From Bedellia somnulentella (taxonomy: Eukaryota; Arthropoda; Insecta; Lepidoptera; Bedelliidae), in contig OY755190.1 of the NCBI GenBank assembly GCA_963576735.1, positions 1,915,695 to 1,979,694 on the forward strand: a stretch of 64,000 bases of DNA. Direction: 5' to 3'. Positions 53,951 to 64,000 of the stretch are shown in pieces. Under the pieces are notes generated by a model, which saw only the letters and a list, made by a program, of their open reading frames with translations, was not told the DNA's origin and made no database searches. Made by a program: the position numbers and the translations under genes. Numbering within the stretch: position 1 is the stretch's first letter; every line of letters begins with the position of its first letter.

Positions 53951-54186
53951 AACATATACTCACGGCTATAAATCCCTAGAAGGGGTAGCCAGAGCTAAGG
54001 AATTAGAAATTCCTCAGCCACTTTTGGAAATTGAGTGGGGAAAATGGTAAAGTAAAGGTTGTTGGTGATGGGTCTCCAGCCGCATCGCCCAAAAATCCCT
54101 TAAAAGCCCCAATACCGTTAGTCGCCTCTTACGTACACCCATCGGTAGAAACGGGGTAGTGCTATTCTAAGCTGACACTACACGGC
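53951..54186 (-). repeat. SINE-A
   Basis: ACATATACTCACGGCTATAA to GCTGACACTACACGGC. Confidence 0.92.
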
Positions 54187-54428
54187 AAAATATGTGAACA
54201 AACATTGAAACTTACTTTAAAGAAAATACACGAACCTATGGATTAGAAGTGTTCATGTTCATGCTCCATCTGAACTAACTCTAAACGTTTTAATCCCTTA
54301 TTGTAATCCCTTAGTTTCTATTGGGGAAGGCAAAGGGTATCAAACGCTACTTTGTAAGTACATGTAAAATTATTATTGGTAGAGTCAGAGATATGGTAAT
54401 TGAAAGTCTACTCGGTTATGGAACCTTA

Positions 54429-54566
54429 CGCCCGATTTCTGAATTGAGTATACAAGTTGAGAACGACTTAAGTATCGTTTTGTATCATTCAGTTGTTAAG
54501 ATTTCAATGCGACAGAACGATACTAAAGTTGTTCTCAGTTGAAAAACTCAATTCAAAAATCGGGCG
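54429..54566. mobile_element. MITE-138, copy 2
   Basis: Same length as copy 1; flanked by TTA/TTA (54426-54428, 54567-54569). Confidence 0.87.
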
Positions 54567-54569
54567 TTA

Positions 54570-55018
54570 GTGACTTAAATATCACCTTACAAGAACATCG
54601 TTGATGCTACTCTATACCATCGACGTATATAAAATACATAAAAAGAATGTAATAAATTTTCAAATGATCAACTATATTAATTAAACTTTAATCTTCAGAT
54701 TTCATCAAAAATCTTATAAAAGTCATTCAACATAATACACGCACAATCACGACACACTTCAATTAACAATTTAATTGGTTAACTATAAAACCAATTCCAT
54801 TGCCAACTGGTCTACCATTATCCAGATAACTTACTAACCAATCGGCTATCTAATCAAAAGTGCAATTATTAACATCATTCTGTACTTCATGGCTACCTCA
54901 ACTTTCCATTTAGTTGATATTAAGTTTCACAATTTGCAATAAATACTTGTCTAATAAAATATGAATATAAATAGCTTGGGAAATTATAAGATTTATCTAA
55001 TAATGATATAGAGAGAGA
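54570..55018. other. AT-rich sequence without a recognised feature
   Basis: No family match or ORF. Confidence 0.4.
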
Positions 55019-55028
55019 TAAAATTAAG

Positions 55029-55268
55029 TTTTTGTTGTGTAGTGTCAGCTTAGAATAGCACTACCCCATTTCTTCCCGTGGGTGTACGTAAGAGGCGACT
55101 AATACCCTTTATTGGGGCTTTTTAAAGGATTTTAAAGGAGATTGGTGCGTCACCTTTATTTTACCATATTTTCCCCTCTCAACTTCCAAAAGTGGCCGAG
55201 GCATTTTAAATTTTTCAGCTCTGGCTACCCCTTTTAGGGATTTATAGCCGTGAGTATATATATGTATG
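55029..55268 (+). repeat. SINE-A
   Basis: Flanked by TAAAATTAAG (55019-55028, 55269-55278); small internal deletion around GCGATGCGG. Confidence 0.91.
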
Positions 55269-55719
55269 TAAAATTAAGACATCATCCATTAATGATGAAA
55301 CGCACGTTTATTTTACTCACGACAGTTTTCAATATCTATAGATCATACTTTTACTGAAATAATGAGACTTCTGCATGCTATATAAAGAAACAGCAAAAAC
55401 AGTATCCAAAATTACAAGCGGAAATGTTTCGCTAGTGTCATATTAATTAATTATACAAGGTGGGCATGAATGCTTTGCGATGCCAAATTGGAGCGAATTA
55501 TTGTTCATAGACTTACATTGGAAACGGTAATTATTCCTCAATGGTAACATTTTTTCCAAAAAGCTCCGTCACGATCTGGTACTCGATGCCGATATACACA
55601 CTACTCGCCTCCTCCGCCTGGAGGGCGGTTGGTGCACGGTGCATGTTGCATGAATACTGCAGGTATTTAGCGGAATTCAGCGAAGAAACTTATTAATATT
55701 AGTAATCGACAATTTGGCT

Positions 55720-55792
55720 GCCGACTTCGGATTTGAACCCATTCTTCTCTGCACCAAAGACCCTGCTTTACCGCACTAAGCTACCACGAACA
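55720..55792 (-). repeat. tRNA-like SINE head, third type
   Basis: Complement carries box A (TAGCTTAGTGCGG) and box B (GGGTTCAAATCC). Sequence at 55440-55720, with a GC-rich part CGCCTCCTCCGCCTGGAGGG, may be its body. No sister copy in the window. Confidence 0.55.
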
Positions 55793-56034
55793 CATACATA
55801 CATACATACACTTACGGCAATAAATCCCTAAAAGGAGTAGCCAGAGCTTCAGAGCTAGAAACTCCTCAGCCACATTTGGAAGTTGATAGGGGACAAGATG
55901 GTAGAAATAAAGTATCGTTGGTGATGGGTCTCCAACCGGATGCCCAAAAATCACATAAAAAGCCCCATACCCTTAGTCGGCTTTTACAACTCCCGCGGGT
56001 AGAAAGGGATAGTGAGATTCTTAGACTACACGGC
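55793..56034 (-). repeat. SINE-A
   Basis: CATACATACACTTACGGC to TTAGACTACACGGC; head region partly deleted. Confidence 0.87.
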
Positions 56035-56054
56035 AATGTCTTGTCTATCATTGT

Positions 56055-56140
56055 CCCAAATATAGTTCAGGAATTTCTAGCTCTGAAGCTCTGGCTACCC
56101 CTTTTTTAGATTTATGGTCTGATCGTGATTATATGTATGT
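56055..56140 (+). repeat. SINE-A 3' fragment
   Basis: AGGAATTTCTAGCTCTGAAG to ATTATATGTATGTAA. Confidence 0.72.
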
Positions 56141-56146
56141 AAATAT

Positions 56147-56386
56147 ACATACATATACTCACGTATAAATCCCTAGAAGGGGTAGCCAGAGCTAACGAAT
56201 TAGAAATTCCTCAGCCACTTTTGGAAGTTGTGTGGGGAAAAGATGGTAAAATAAAGGTTGTTGGTGATGGGTCCCCAACCGCATCGCCCAAAAATCCCTT
56301 AAAAAGCCCCAATACCGTTAGTCGCCTCTTACGTACACCCACCGGAAGATAAGGGGTAGTGCTATTCTAAGCCGACACTACACAGC
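56147..56386 (-). repeat. SINE-A
   Basis: Flanked by the 16-bp duplication ATATGTATGTAAATAT (56131-56146, 56389-56404), itself the tail of the preceding copy: insertion into a SINE-A tail. Confidence 0.91.
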
Positions 56387-56748
56387 AAATATGTATGTAA
56401 ATATGTATGTAAGTTTCTTACTATGACTAAGTTTCCTATAATTATCATAATATTGAATAAAGCGTTGGTGCGTCGCCACTTATTTACACAATCGTAAATT
56501 CAATGTATGTTTTACTGCTATAACTATTGTCTTTGTTAATATTATGTATGTAAATGACAATATTCGTATGCGTTATTGTTGTTGATTCGAAAGTTCGTGT
56601 TAAATATTCAAAGGCATTGACATGTTCTGTCAATTATCACATGACGGAAGGTCATATAGGAAGCATTTAAAACCATATGCTATATGTAATGTCGGCTTAG
56701 CAAAGCAATATGGCTTGTACTTTTGCGAGTTTACTAAGAACGTCGAGC

Positions 56749-56949
56749 TGTGTAGTGTCGGATTAGAATAGCACTAACCCATTTCCTCCCCGGGTGTCGG
56801 AGGTGTCGTCGACTTAGAGTATTAGGGCTTATTAAGGGATTGTGGGGCGATGCTGTTGGAGACCCATCACCAACAACCTTTATTTAAAGCCTTTCCCCAC
56901 TTAATTTCCAAAAGTGGCTGAGGAATTTTAATTCTGAAGCTCTGGGTAT
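56749..56949 (+). repeat. SINE-A, diverged
   Basis: GCTGTGTAGTGTCGGATTAG to TTCTGAAGCTCTGGG. Confidence 0.82.
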
Positions 56950-57007
56950 TGGGATTTCTTTCGTAAGAAGTGATTTAGGGTTTTGGGGTGTTTTAAGCAA
57001 TTTAATA

Positions 57008-57184
57008 GTTTGACCCATCACCAAAAAAAAACAATACTCACAAGAAATATAACGCCTTTCACCAACCATCGTTTATTTTACCATCGTTTCCCCACTGAAC
57101 TTCCGAAACTGGCTGAAGAATTTTTCATTCTGAAGCCATGGTCATCATTTTTTGGTATTAGTAACCATGCATATGTACGTATGT
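57008..57184 (+). repeat. SINE-A 3' part, diverged
   Basis: ACCCATCACCAAAAA, CCATCGTTTCCCCACTGAAC and CATATGTACGTATG; an extra 40 bp interrupts it. Confidence 0.6.
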
Positions 57185-57610
57185 AAATTAATAATATAGT
57201 ATCTTGTTTATCAAATTCTGTTTAAATTTTGCTAAAAATAACAGAAGATTTTTGGTAACAGTGTCTTATATAAATCTGAGATAATTAACTTAAAAATCAC
57301 TTTTTACACTTCCAATAAGTCACAGGGTAGTGCTATAGAAACCCTACACTAAGGCAAACCGCTAATATTAAAACCGGATAGAACAAGAATCACTCATGTC
57401 ACTATAATAGTTCATTTTCACACACGCTTCATACACTCACAACGGTATTAAATTCCGTAGCTATTACGTAATTACTGAGCTAAGTTCCTTATAAGCTTAT
57501 AAGCTAGCTTGCTTTCAATTTACTAAGCTTTTGTATATGTAATCTTTATATGAACAAAGTTATGTACTTTAGATTTTGCTGGATAATCTGTCATGGGGGA
57601 ATTGGCAAAT

Positions 57611-57702
57611 TTGAGGGAGGAAGAGGTTTTTCGAGATCGTACAAAATGGCAATCAATAGTTTTTGCCTACCGCAATGGGAATTAATGAAGTGAGTACAAG
57701 TT
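57611..57702 (+). repeat. LINE-A 3' end
   Basis: CGAGATCGTACAAAATGGCA and ACCGCAATGGGAATTAATGA. Confidence 0.75.
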
Positions 57703-57711
57703 ATTAAAAAG

Positions 57712-57870
57712 AAAGAAAATCCTTTATTCGTCGTCAGTCATTTATATAAAAAGTAATACAATGGAAAAACACAATTATAATTTTACACAATGGTGGATAA
57801 ACTTAGGTATTGGGGGATAAATGAAAAAAATTGGGACAGTATTTTGAACAATGTTTCTGCATTTTGTAGC
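57712..57870 (-). repeat. Possible LINE 3' end with TTTC-rich tail
   Basis: On the minus strand GACGACGAATAAAGGATTTT is followed by CTTTCTTTT, like the LINE-B tail. No coding part. Confidence 0.4.
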
Positions 57871-58830
57871 ATGAATGAGGTGTAAGAATGTGTAACAGAA
57901 TATTTTAGAATTCCTGAAATTCTCGTTATCTGTATAATGGCAAGACGAAAGAAAATAGTAAAAAATGTGTGTCTACATAGGAAGTAAAGACCTAAATCTA
58001 GTCGACTGTAAAAAACAAGGAAATCTTAATTAATATTCATGTAACAAATACCGCAGGCACTAACAATGGATAACCGGTACAGTTCCGTGGAAAAATGTCT
58101 CAGTGCGCGTTAATACATCCGAGTACAAAAGTGGTGATAGCGGGTCTTGTTTCACCGTTACAATGCAACATGTGCTTAAGGGGTCAGGTGGAACAATGAA
58201 ATTACGAGACGGCCAATCGAACCAACTTAATGAGCCAATTGTCAGTTTGACAGCTAGGTTTTTTTTTTAAAGTTATAAGCGGCCATTGCTACTTTTTTAA
58301 TTTCTTGCTTTTAAATTAAGAACTGTTTTTGTATGAGTGATGGGTTTTTGGTTATTATCTTATGAAAGTAAAAGAAGGTTAATGTTGTTTAGGTTTTATC
58401 TATTGTTTCTAGTAGATTTAGTGAAAAAGGTAATTTTGAATAGAAATTTAGGGCGATTGGCATCCCATGTTGTCCCTTTTTTTTAAATTGAGAACGTTTG
58501 AATACGTAATTGGATTTTACTACAAATTATTTAATATGTCAGAATAACCTCGTCTCTTTAGTTTAACTATATAACAAAACTGACCCAGTATGAGATATTC
58601 TGACCTTCTGGCTTCCCCTTCATGATATAATAGATGTAAAGATATATTTTTCAATCACTTTAAGTAGAACAATAGTAAAATGATGTGGTCGAAATTGGAT
58701 TAGTTGACGATAGATTGTATAACAATCACCCCGAGGCAAACAACAAATTGAATTGGTTTCAACGACTGCCTTTGTTAGAATGTGATGGTGAAAGTATGAA
58801 ATACTTATGGAGACTGTGTGATTGTTCATT
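57871..58830. other. Unassigned sequence
   Basis: Contains GTCAGTTTGACAG (58243-58255) but no coding frame or known family. Confidence 0.35.
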
Positions 58831-58833
58831 GGA

Positions 58834-58892
58834 CCGCCTCGGTAGCTCAGTGGGTAGCGTGGCGTCAACTACATGGGCCACGGGTGACAATC
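58834..58892 (+). repeat. tRNA-like box A sequence, SINE relic
   Basis: CCTCGGTAGCTCAGTGGGTA is a good D-arm/box A; box B region GGGTGACAATCC is poor. Confidence 0.5.
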
Positions 58893-58943
58893 CTTGATGA
58901 CATTCTTAGAGTGGTACGTGTGTTACATTTATCGGGGATACCA

Positions 58944-59048
58944 ACATACATCCATATACTCACGGCTGTAAATCCTTAGAAGGGGTAGCCAGAGCTTAGT
59001 CGCCTCTTAGTATCACCAACGGGAAGAAATGGGGTAGTGCTATTCTAG
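58944..59048 (-). repeat. SINE-A with internal deletion
   Basis: Tail and GGGGTAGCCAGAGC joined straight to TTAGTCGCCTCTTAG and the head; about 140 bp absent. Confidence 0.82.
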
Positions 59049-59129
59049 CTAGCTACAAGAATTGAATTAGGTATAGTTTATGTATATAGTCGTGCAGTGT
59101 TGGCAAACTTAATCTGTATATTTTACATA

Positions 59130-59217
59130 TATACATGCATATACTCACGCCATAATTTCCCATTGGGGTAGGCAGAGACTATCGATCGCCACTTTGTACG
59201 ATCCTGACAAACCTCTT
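59130..59217 (-). repeat. LINE-A 3' end, young
   Basis: CATATACTCACGCCATAATT, GGGGTAGGCAGAGACTATCG to CCTGACAAACCTC. Confidence 0.85.
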
Positions 59218-59253
59218 ATATTTTGTATATTTTGTCCGTGTATATGTATTATT

Positions 59254-59503
59254 GCTGTGTGGTGTCAGCATAGAATAACACTACCCTTTATTCCGGTGGG
59301 TGTCCGTAAGAGGCGACTAACGGATTTGGAGCTTTTAAGGGATTTTTGGGCGATGTGGTTGGAGACCCATCACCAAAAACCTTTATTTTACCATCTTTTC
59401 CCCTCTTAAATTTCCAAACGTGGCTGAGGAATTTCCAATTCCTTAGCTCTGGCTACCCCTTCTAGGGATTTATAGCCGGGAGTATATGTATGTGTGTATG
59501 TAT
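59254..59503 (+). repeat. SINE-A
   Basis: Flanked by GTATATGTATTATT (59240-59253, 59504-59517). Confidence 0.92.
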
Positions 59504-59519
59504 GTATATGTATTATTTG

Positions 59520-59877
59520 TTGCCGTGTAGTGTCAAAATAGAATAGCACTACCCCATTTCTGCTCGCGGGTGTCTTAAGGATATTTTTAAGTGATAGTTT
59601 GGCGACATGGCTGGCAACCCATTACCATCCTTTATATACGCCCGATTTCTGAATTGAGTATTCCAGCTGAGAACAACTTAAGTAGCGTTCTGTCGCATTG
59701 CAATCTTAACAACTGAATGAGACAAACCGACACTTAAGTCGTTCTCAGCTTGAATACTCAATTCAGAAATCGGGCGTTAGCTATCTTTTTCGCACTCAAC
59801 TTTCAAAAGAGGCTAAAAATTGTCAATTTCTTAAATTCTGGCTACCCCTTTTTCGGGCTCTATGACTTAGTATATAC
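59520..59877 (+). repeat. SINE-A split by MITE-138
   Basis: GCCGTGTAGTGTCAAAATAG to GGGCTCTATGACTTAG, with the MITE at 59639-59776. Confidence 0.84.
59639..59776. mobile_element. MITE-138, copy 3
   Basis: 138 bp, inverted relative to copies 1 and 2 by its centre; inserted in a SINE-A (flanks ATA/TTA). Confidence 0.87.
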
Positions 59878-60154
59878 TAGAAATTCTTTCAAAATTTGAA
59901 TGTCTGGATTTAAACAATTCAATAAGTCCATTTCACGCATTTAAATTGGACACCTAAAGAGACCATTATTAATTGGACGACCTCAATCAATTTGTATGAA
60001 TTATTATATTCATTTGACCTCTGAGAACTGGACCACGTCTCGAAACCTTGAGAATACGTGGTGAATTTGAACTTGATTTATATTAGTGGGGCACGTTGTT
60101 ATTATACATTGAAAATGCGTTTGCTAGAACAAACTTACTCAATTGTACTTTACT

Positions 60155-60268
60155 AACATACATTCATATGCTCACGGCTATAAATCCCTAGAAGGGGTAG
60201 CCAGAGCGAAGGAATTAGACATTTCTCAGCCACTTTTGGAAATGTGAGTGGGGAAAAGATGGTAAAAA
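60155..60268 (-). repeat. SINE-A 3' part, fused to an inverse copy
   Basis: Tail to GGGGAAAAGATGGTAAAAA, then switches strand at about 60269. Confidence 0.83.
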
Positions 60269-60269
60269 T

Positions 60270-60480
60270 TTATGGGTCGGTGTACGTAAGTGGTGACTAA
60301 CGGATTTGGAACTTTTAAGGGATTTTTGGGCGATGTGGTTGGAGACCCATCACCGAAAACCTTTATTTCACCATCTTTTCCCCACTGAAATTTCCAAACG
60401 TGGCTGAGGAATTTCCAATTCCTTGGCTCTGGCTAACCCTTCTAGGGATTTATAGCCGTGAGCATATGTATGTATATATA
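60270..60480 (+). repeat. SINE-A, head-truncated
   Basis: GGGTCGGTGTACGTAAGTGG to GTGAGCATATGTATG. Confidence 0.85.
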
Positions 60481-60871
60481 TTATAATGTATGTATGCATG
60501 GTACACTGATCCATTTTTCCAGCACTAAATATAACATTAAAATCATTCACGCATGAAAACATACACTTATAAAATTTTAACAATAGTAATATCGAATTCT
60601 TTGAAATTAACTTTCAACACAGCACTGTCATAATATTGTTAATATTCGATTTGCAACAACCAAATAATACGGCCCAAGTTAAATATTCAATACAGGGTGT
60701 TATTATCTGCACGCCTGACATTATACAATAACTTATTCAACTGGCAATACCTACTTGCTTACAAACACTTATTTGAAATATATACTAACTTAAATTCATG
60801 ATTTAGCAATCCTACTGACCAAATTACTTTGCTTAACTGATCCAAAATTGGCCAAGTCTTACACGTTTTAT

Positions 60872-61119
60872 GCTGTGTAGTGTCGGCTTCGAATAGCACT
60901 ACCCCATTCTTCCGGTGGGTGGGTGTACGTAAGAGGCGACTAACGGTATTGGGGGCTTTTAAGGGATTTTTGAGCGATGCGGTTGGAGACCCATCACCAA
61001 CAACCTTTATTTTACCATCTTTTCCCCACACAACTTTCCAAAAGTGGCTAAGGAATTTCTAATTCCTTAGCTCTGGCTACCCCTTTTAGGGATTTATAGC
61101 CGTGCGTATGTATGTATGT
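60872..61119 (+). repeat. SINE-A
   Basis: GCTGTGTAGTGTCGGCTTCG to three ATGT units. Confidence 0.92.
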
Positions 61120-61157
61120 TTTACGCTTTTGTTATTTATTATCGTTAGTTTAAGCAA

Positions 61158-61268
61158 AACTTTGATACTCTGACCACCACTTGACAATGTCACGTGATAC
61201 TCAGAAGTATTAGTGCCTCTGCCAACCCCTTCATGGATATACGGCGTGAACGTTTGAGTTGAGTTGAG
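61158..61268 (+). repeat. SINE-B 3' end with TTGAG tail
   Basis: CTGACCACCACTTGACAATG to CGGCGTGAACGTTTGAGTTG; the tail unit differs from the usual TTATG. Confidence 0.83.
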
Positions 61269-61274
61269 TATCGT

Positions 61275-61385
61275 ATGTGGTATTGTGAGAAGAAGAATAA
61301 AAGTATTTATGAAAGGAGAAGCTAGAAATATTTATTACGACCTTATAAGTTCAATAGCTTCGCCTACCCCAATGGAAGTATAGGC
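61275..61385 (+). repeat. LINE-A 3' end, decayed
   Basis: AGAAGAATAAAAGTATTTAT and TTCGCCTACCCCAATGGAAG. Confidence 0.6.
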
Positions 61386-61494
61386 GTACAACTTTTTCCC
61401 CACTAAACTTTCCAAAAGTGGCTGAGTAATTTTTTATTCCTTAGCTCTGGCTACCCCTTCTAGGGATTTATAGCCGTGACATGTATGTATGTAT
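61386..61494 (+). repeat. SINE-A, 5'-truncated
   Basis: CTTTTTCCCCACTAAACTTT to ATGT repeats. Confidence 0.82.
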
Positions 61495-61909
61495 GATATA
61501 TGTTTATCAAAATAGATATAAAATCCGCGATATTAACTAGCTAGCTATGAGAAAAGCTTATTTACTCTCTCATACTTAATCAAACCAATAACAAAACAAT
61601 GAATTAATAACAACACCTCATTTATGATAACGCGGTAAAGGTAACGACCGTTATAACTTAATAACGGTAAGTACAAGTGTAACAACTACTTACGTAATCG
61701 TTACGCAACAAAGGAGACATAAGTGAGATAAGTTAATTTACTTAAGTTTTGGTAGAAAGTTGATTTGCTTGTTTAAGTTATTTATATTTGTCTTTCACCA
61801 ATTAAGTAGAACCGTTATTAAATATTGCCTAACTTTGGTAAAATTAATCCTAGTTTGTTCACTTCAAAAATACCACTACACACTCACGGTTTTTATATTT
61901 TAATGTAAC
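61495..61909. other. AT-rich sequence without a recognised feature
   Basis: No family match or ORF. Confidence 0.4.
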
Positions 61910-61922
61910 TAGAGCATAGGAA

Positions 61923-62281
61923 AAATAAAGGAAAAAAAAACTTCGACACAGGCGGGAATCGAACCCGCGACCTCGGGTATACGCCCACGTCGCTCGCCAA
62001 TTGAGCTACCGTGTCAATGGCTGCCAGCGCAAAATTCTTCTATCCTTTTATTTCTAAAAAAATAAAGTTATTTCTAAAAAAAAGTAAAAGAAATAAAGGA
62101 TAGAAGAATTTCGCGCTGGCAGCCATTGACACGGTAGCTCAATTGGCAGAGCGACGGGGGCGTATACCCGAGGTCGCGGGTTCGATTTCCGCCTGTGTCG
62201 AAGTTTTTCTTTCCTTTATTTATACTTTATTTGTTAGTAATAATCCTCACATGAGGTTTTCATGAACAAAAAGATTTAAAT
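61923..62281. mobile_element. FB element: head-to-head tRNA-like retroposon
   Basis: Flanked by TAGAGCATAGGAA (61910-61922, 62282-62294). Two inverted units each hold a tRNA-like sequence (about 61947-62016 minus, 62129-62201 plus) and ATAAAGGATAGAAGAAT leaders, arms about 120 bp. The right unit continues into the family's 3' end ending CATGAGGTTTTCATGAAC. Confidence 0.82.
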
Positions 62282-62510
62282 TAGAGCATAGGAACCAAAA
62301 AACCAGCACATTTCAAGAAGTTGGGAGGTGCAATAATAATAATTTAAAAAAAAACTTGTATAGATTGTTTACTCTAAATGTACCTTCCCAATGCTAACGA
62401 CTGTATTCCTTTAAAGATATTGCTAGAACACCGAAACATAAATTTCGCTGTAATCTTTAAAAGTGAAAAGAAAAACTTCGACTTATAACTGCATGAGTGT
62501 TTGATGTTTG

Positions 62511-62564
62511 TGATTGTTGTAATGTGTGTGACTGTTGTAATGTGTGTGACTGCTGTAATGTTTT
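62511..62564 (+). repeat. 18-bp minisatellite, three units
   Basis: TGATTGTTGTAATGTGTG, TGACTGTTGTAATGTGTG and TGACTGCTGTAATGTTTT in tandem. Confidence 0.9.
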
Positions 62565-62812
62565 GCTCAGATGCAGAACCGAAACAGCATGCCCAGCATT
62601 ACCTAGTTAGTTGAACTATACAATGTTTGATAAAAATATAAATAATTCAAAATACAAATAATGTAAATTTACTTCAATGGAGTTCGTTTATAAACAATTT
62701 CAAAAAGACAAAACAAACAAAAATATTATAAGTTAATTGACTGAAATAAATTTACTTTGTATTTGTAGAATATGAATCCTGCTTTAAGCGTACAACAATG
62801 TTTTTATTTAGG

Positions 62813-62944
62813 TCCAATGTGTGTTTAATTTATGAGGGTTGTAAATGGTGAGGAAAAATACCATGAGGATACTCACATGGCTGTGTTGAACTTAGTCTGT
62901 TATAGAGATTCGTAAAGTTTCGACCTACTACACCTGGCCCCTAT
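62813..62944 (+). repeat. SINE-B core, decayed
   Basis: GTGTGTTTAATTTATGAGGG, ACTCACATGGCTGTGTTGAA and CCTGGCCCCTATATCGTGA. Confidence 0.65.
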
Positions 62945-62954
62945 ATCGTGAACA

Positions 62955-63202
62955 CATACATACATATACTTACGGATTTTATTCCCTAGAAGGGGTAGCC
63001 AGAGCCAAGGAATTATAAATTCCTCAGCCGCCTTTGGAAGTTGAGTGGGGAAAAGATTCTAAAATAATGGTTTTTGGTGATGGGTCTCCAACCGCATCGC
63101 CCAAAAATCCAATTAAGAGCCCCGATACCCTTAGTCACCTCTTACGACACCCGTGGGTAGAAAGGGATAGCGACATTCTAAGCCGGCACTACACGGAAAA
63201 TA
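62955..63202 (-). repeat. SINE-A, CCGGC subfamily
   Basis: Flanked by ATCGTGAACA (62945-62954, 63203-63212). Confidence 0.92.
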
Positions 63203-63323
63203 ATCGTGAACAAATATAATCAAAATGTTGATACTCTGAACACAAGGTTACAAAAATGGCATCTCAATTTCAGACGTTTTAGTTCATCTGCTTCCCCTCA
63301 AACAACAAAAAAGTTGTGATAAT

Positions 63324-63470
63324 GTTTGAAGAATAAAAGAGTATGTATGAATAGTTTGATGAATGTAGATAAGGCTTTAGAGGTTTGCCAGGATCGTATA
63401 AAGCGGCGATCGATAGTCTCTGCCTACCCAATGGGAACTAACGTCGTCAGTATATTTATGTATATATTTG
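63324..63470 (+). repeat. LINE-A 3' fragment
   Basis: TTTGAAGAATAAAAGAGTAT, CAGGATCGTATAAAGCGGCG and TACCCAATGGGAACTAACG. Confidence 0.85.
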
Positions 63471-63510
63471 TATCTATATATAATTTTATTGATACAACTA
63501 TATAATTTCA

Positions 63511-63751
63511 GCTGTGTAGTGTTGGCTTAGAATAGCACTACCCCATTTCTTTCGGTGGGTGTACGTAAGAGGCGACTAACGGACTTGGGGCTTTTTAAGG
63601 GATTTTTGGGCGATGCGGTTGGAGACCCATCACCAACAACCTTTATTCTACCATCTTTTCCCCACTCAACTTCCAAAAGTGGCTGAGAAATTTCTAATTA
63701 TAAATCTGGCTACCCCTTCTAGGGATTTATAGCCGTGAGTATATGTATGTA
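63511..63751 (+). repeat. SINE-A
   Basis: GCTGTGTAGTGTTGGCTTAG to GTGAGTATATGTATGTAATG. Confidence 0.91.
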
Positions 63752-64000
63752 ATGTAATTGTATATATATAGCAAAGCATACATACACACACTTGTCAACG
63801 TATACGATTATCAATTATCGTGATTAAAGCAAAACGCGTGCTGCCAACACAAATAGTTTGTATCGAAAGTGCCCATTAAAACCAAATCACTAGAATCGTA
63901 TGCAACATTGATCTGCCGGCGTTCTATAAGAAATGATAGACAATTTCCGCCTGTGAAGAATTCAATTCGCTTTCACATAAATTAATGTTTCACATTCACT

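Noticed and set aside
57310..57360. SINE-A head trace (GTCACAGGGTAGTGCTATAG)
   Set aside because: Only about 30 bp resembles the family; too short to support.
1..64000. CRISPR arrays, operons, riboswitches or other prokaryotic features
   Set aside because: Introns, SINEs, LINEs and mariner show a eukaryotic genome; dispersed repeats have no regular spacing.

Overview
The window looks like nuclear DNA of an insect, most probably a moth or butterfly. It is AT-rich, has one intron-split gene, and is packed with non-LTR retrotransposons, tRNA-derived SINEs, a mariner, Helitron-like elements ending in CTAG, and palindromic MITEs. The species cannot be named from sequence alone.

Host gene. One gene is supported. 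It lies on the minus strand, with five coding exons between 49033 and 19972 joined by consensus GT/AG sites in compatible phases, giving a 678-residue product. The N-terminal part (about residues 10-150) reads as a PTB/PID-fold domain. The C-terminal half is an Arg/Ser/Pro-rich SPRR-repeat and charged tail encoded by the last exon. The introns (about 3.7, 14.2, 0.8 and 8.3 kb) are filled with repeats, several within 16-55 bp of splice sites. No other host gene was found.

Region 1-6.6 kb: AT-rich DNA with fragments of the three main repeat families. Region 6.65-18.8 kb: a full-length LINE (here LINE-A), bounded by a 10-bp target site duplication (6654-6663 and 18794-18803), inflated from about 3.4 kb to 12.1 kb by nested insertions: a TIR transposon that itself holds a second TIR element, which holds a relative of the first, which holds two SINEs; a jockey/CR1-like LINE fragment; a second LINE with an open RT frame (LINE-B) that carries a 608-bp MITE; and an intact mariner in the LINE-A tail. 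Region 19-49 kb: the host gene with repeat-laden introns. Region 49-64 kb: mostly SINE-A copies, palindromic MITEs and tRNA-like foldback elements.

The most interesting signal is the relation between repeat families. The dominant SINE (SINE-A, about 55 copies and fragments, either strand) has a 5' head matching the 5' end of the full-length LINE-A and a 3' end matching the LINE-A 3' end, so it looks like an internally deleted LINE-A derivative. An unrelated tRNA-headed SINE (SINE-B) shares the same 3' terminal segment with a short CCCC/GGGG hairpin. This suggests one LINE reverse transcriptase serving at least two SINE families through a common 3' recognition element. Family names (LINE-A, LINE-B, LINE-C, SINE-A, SINE-B, TIR-1, TIR-2, MITE-138, MITE-608, FB) are working labels used here, not database names.
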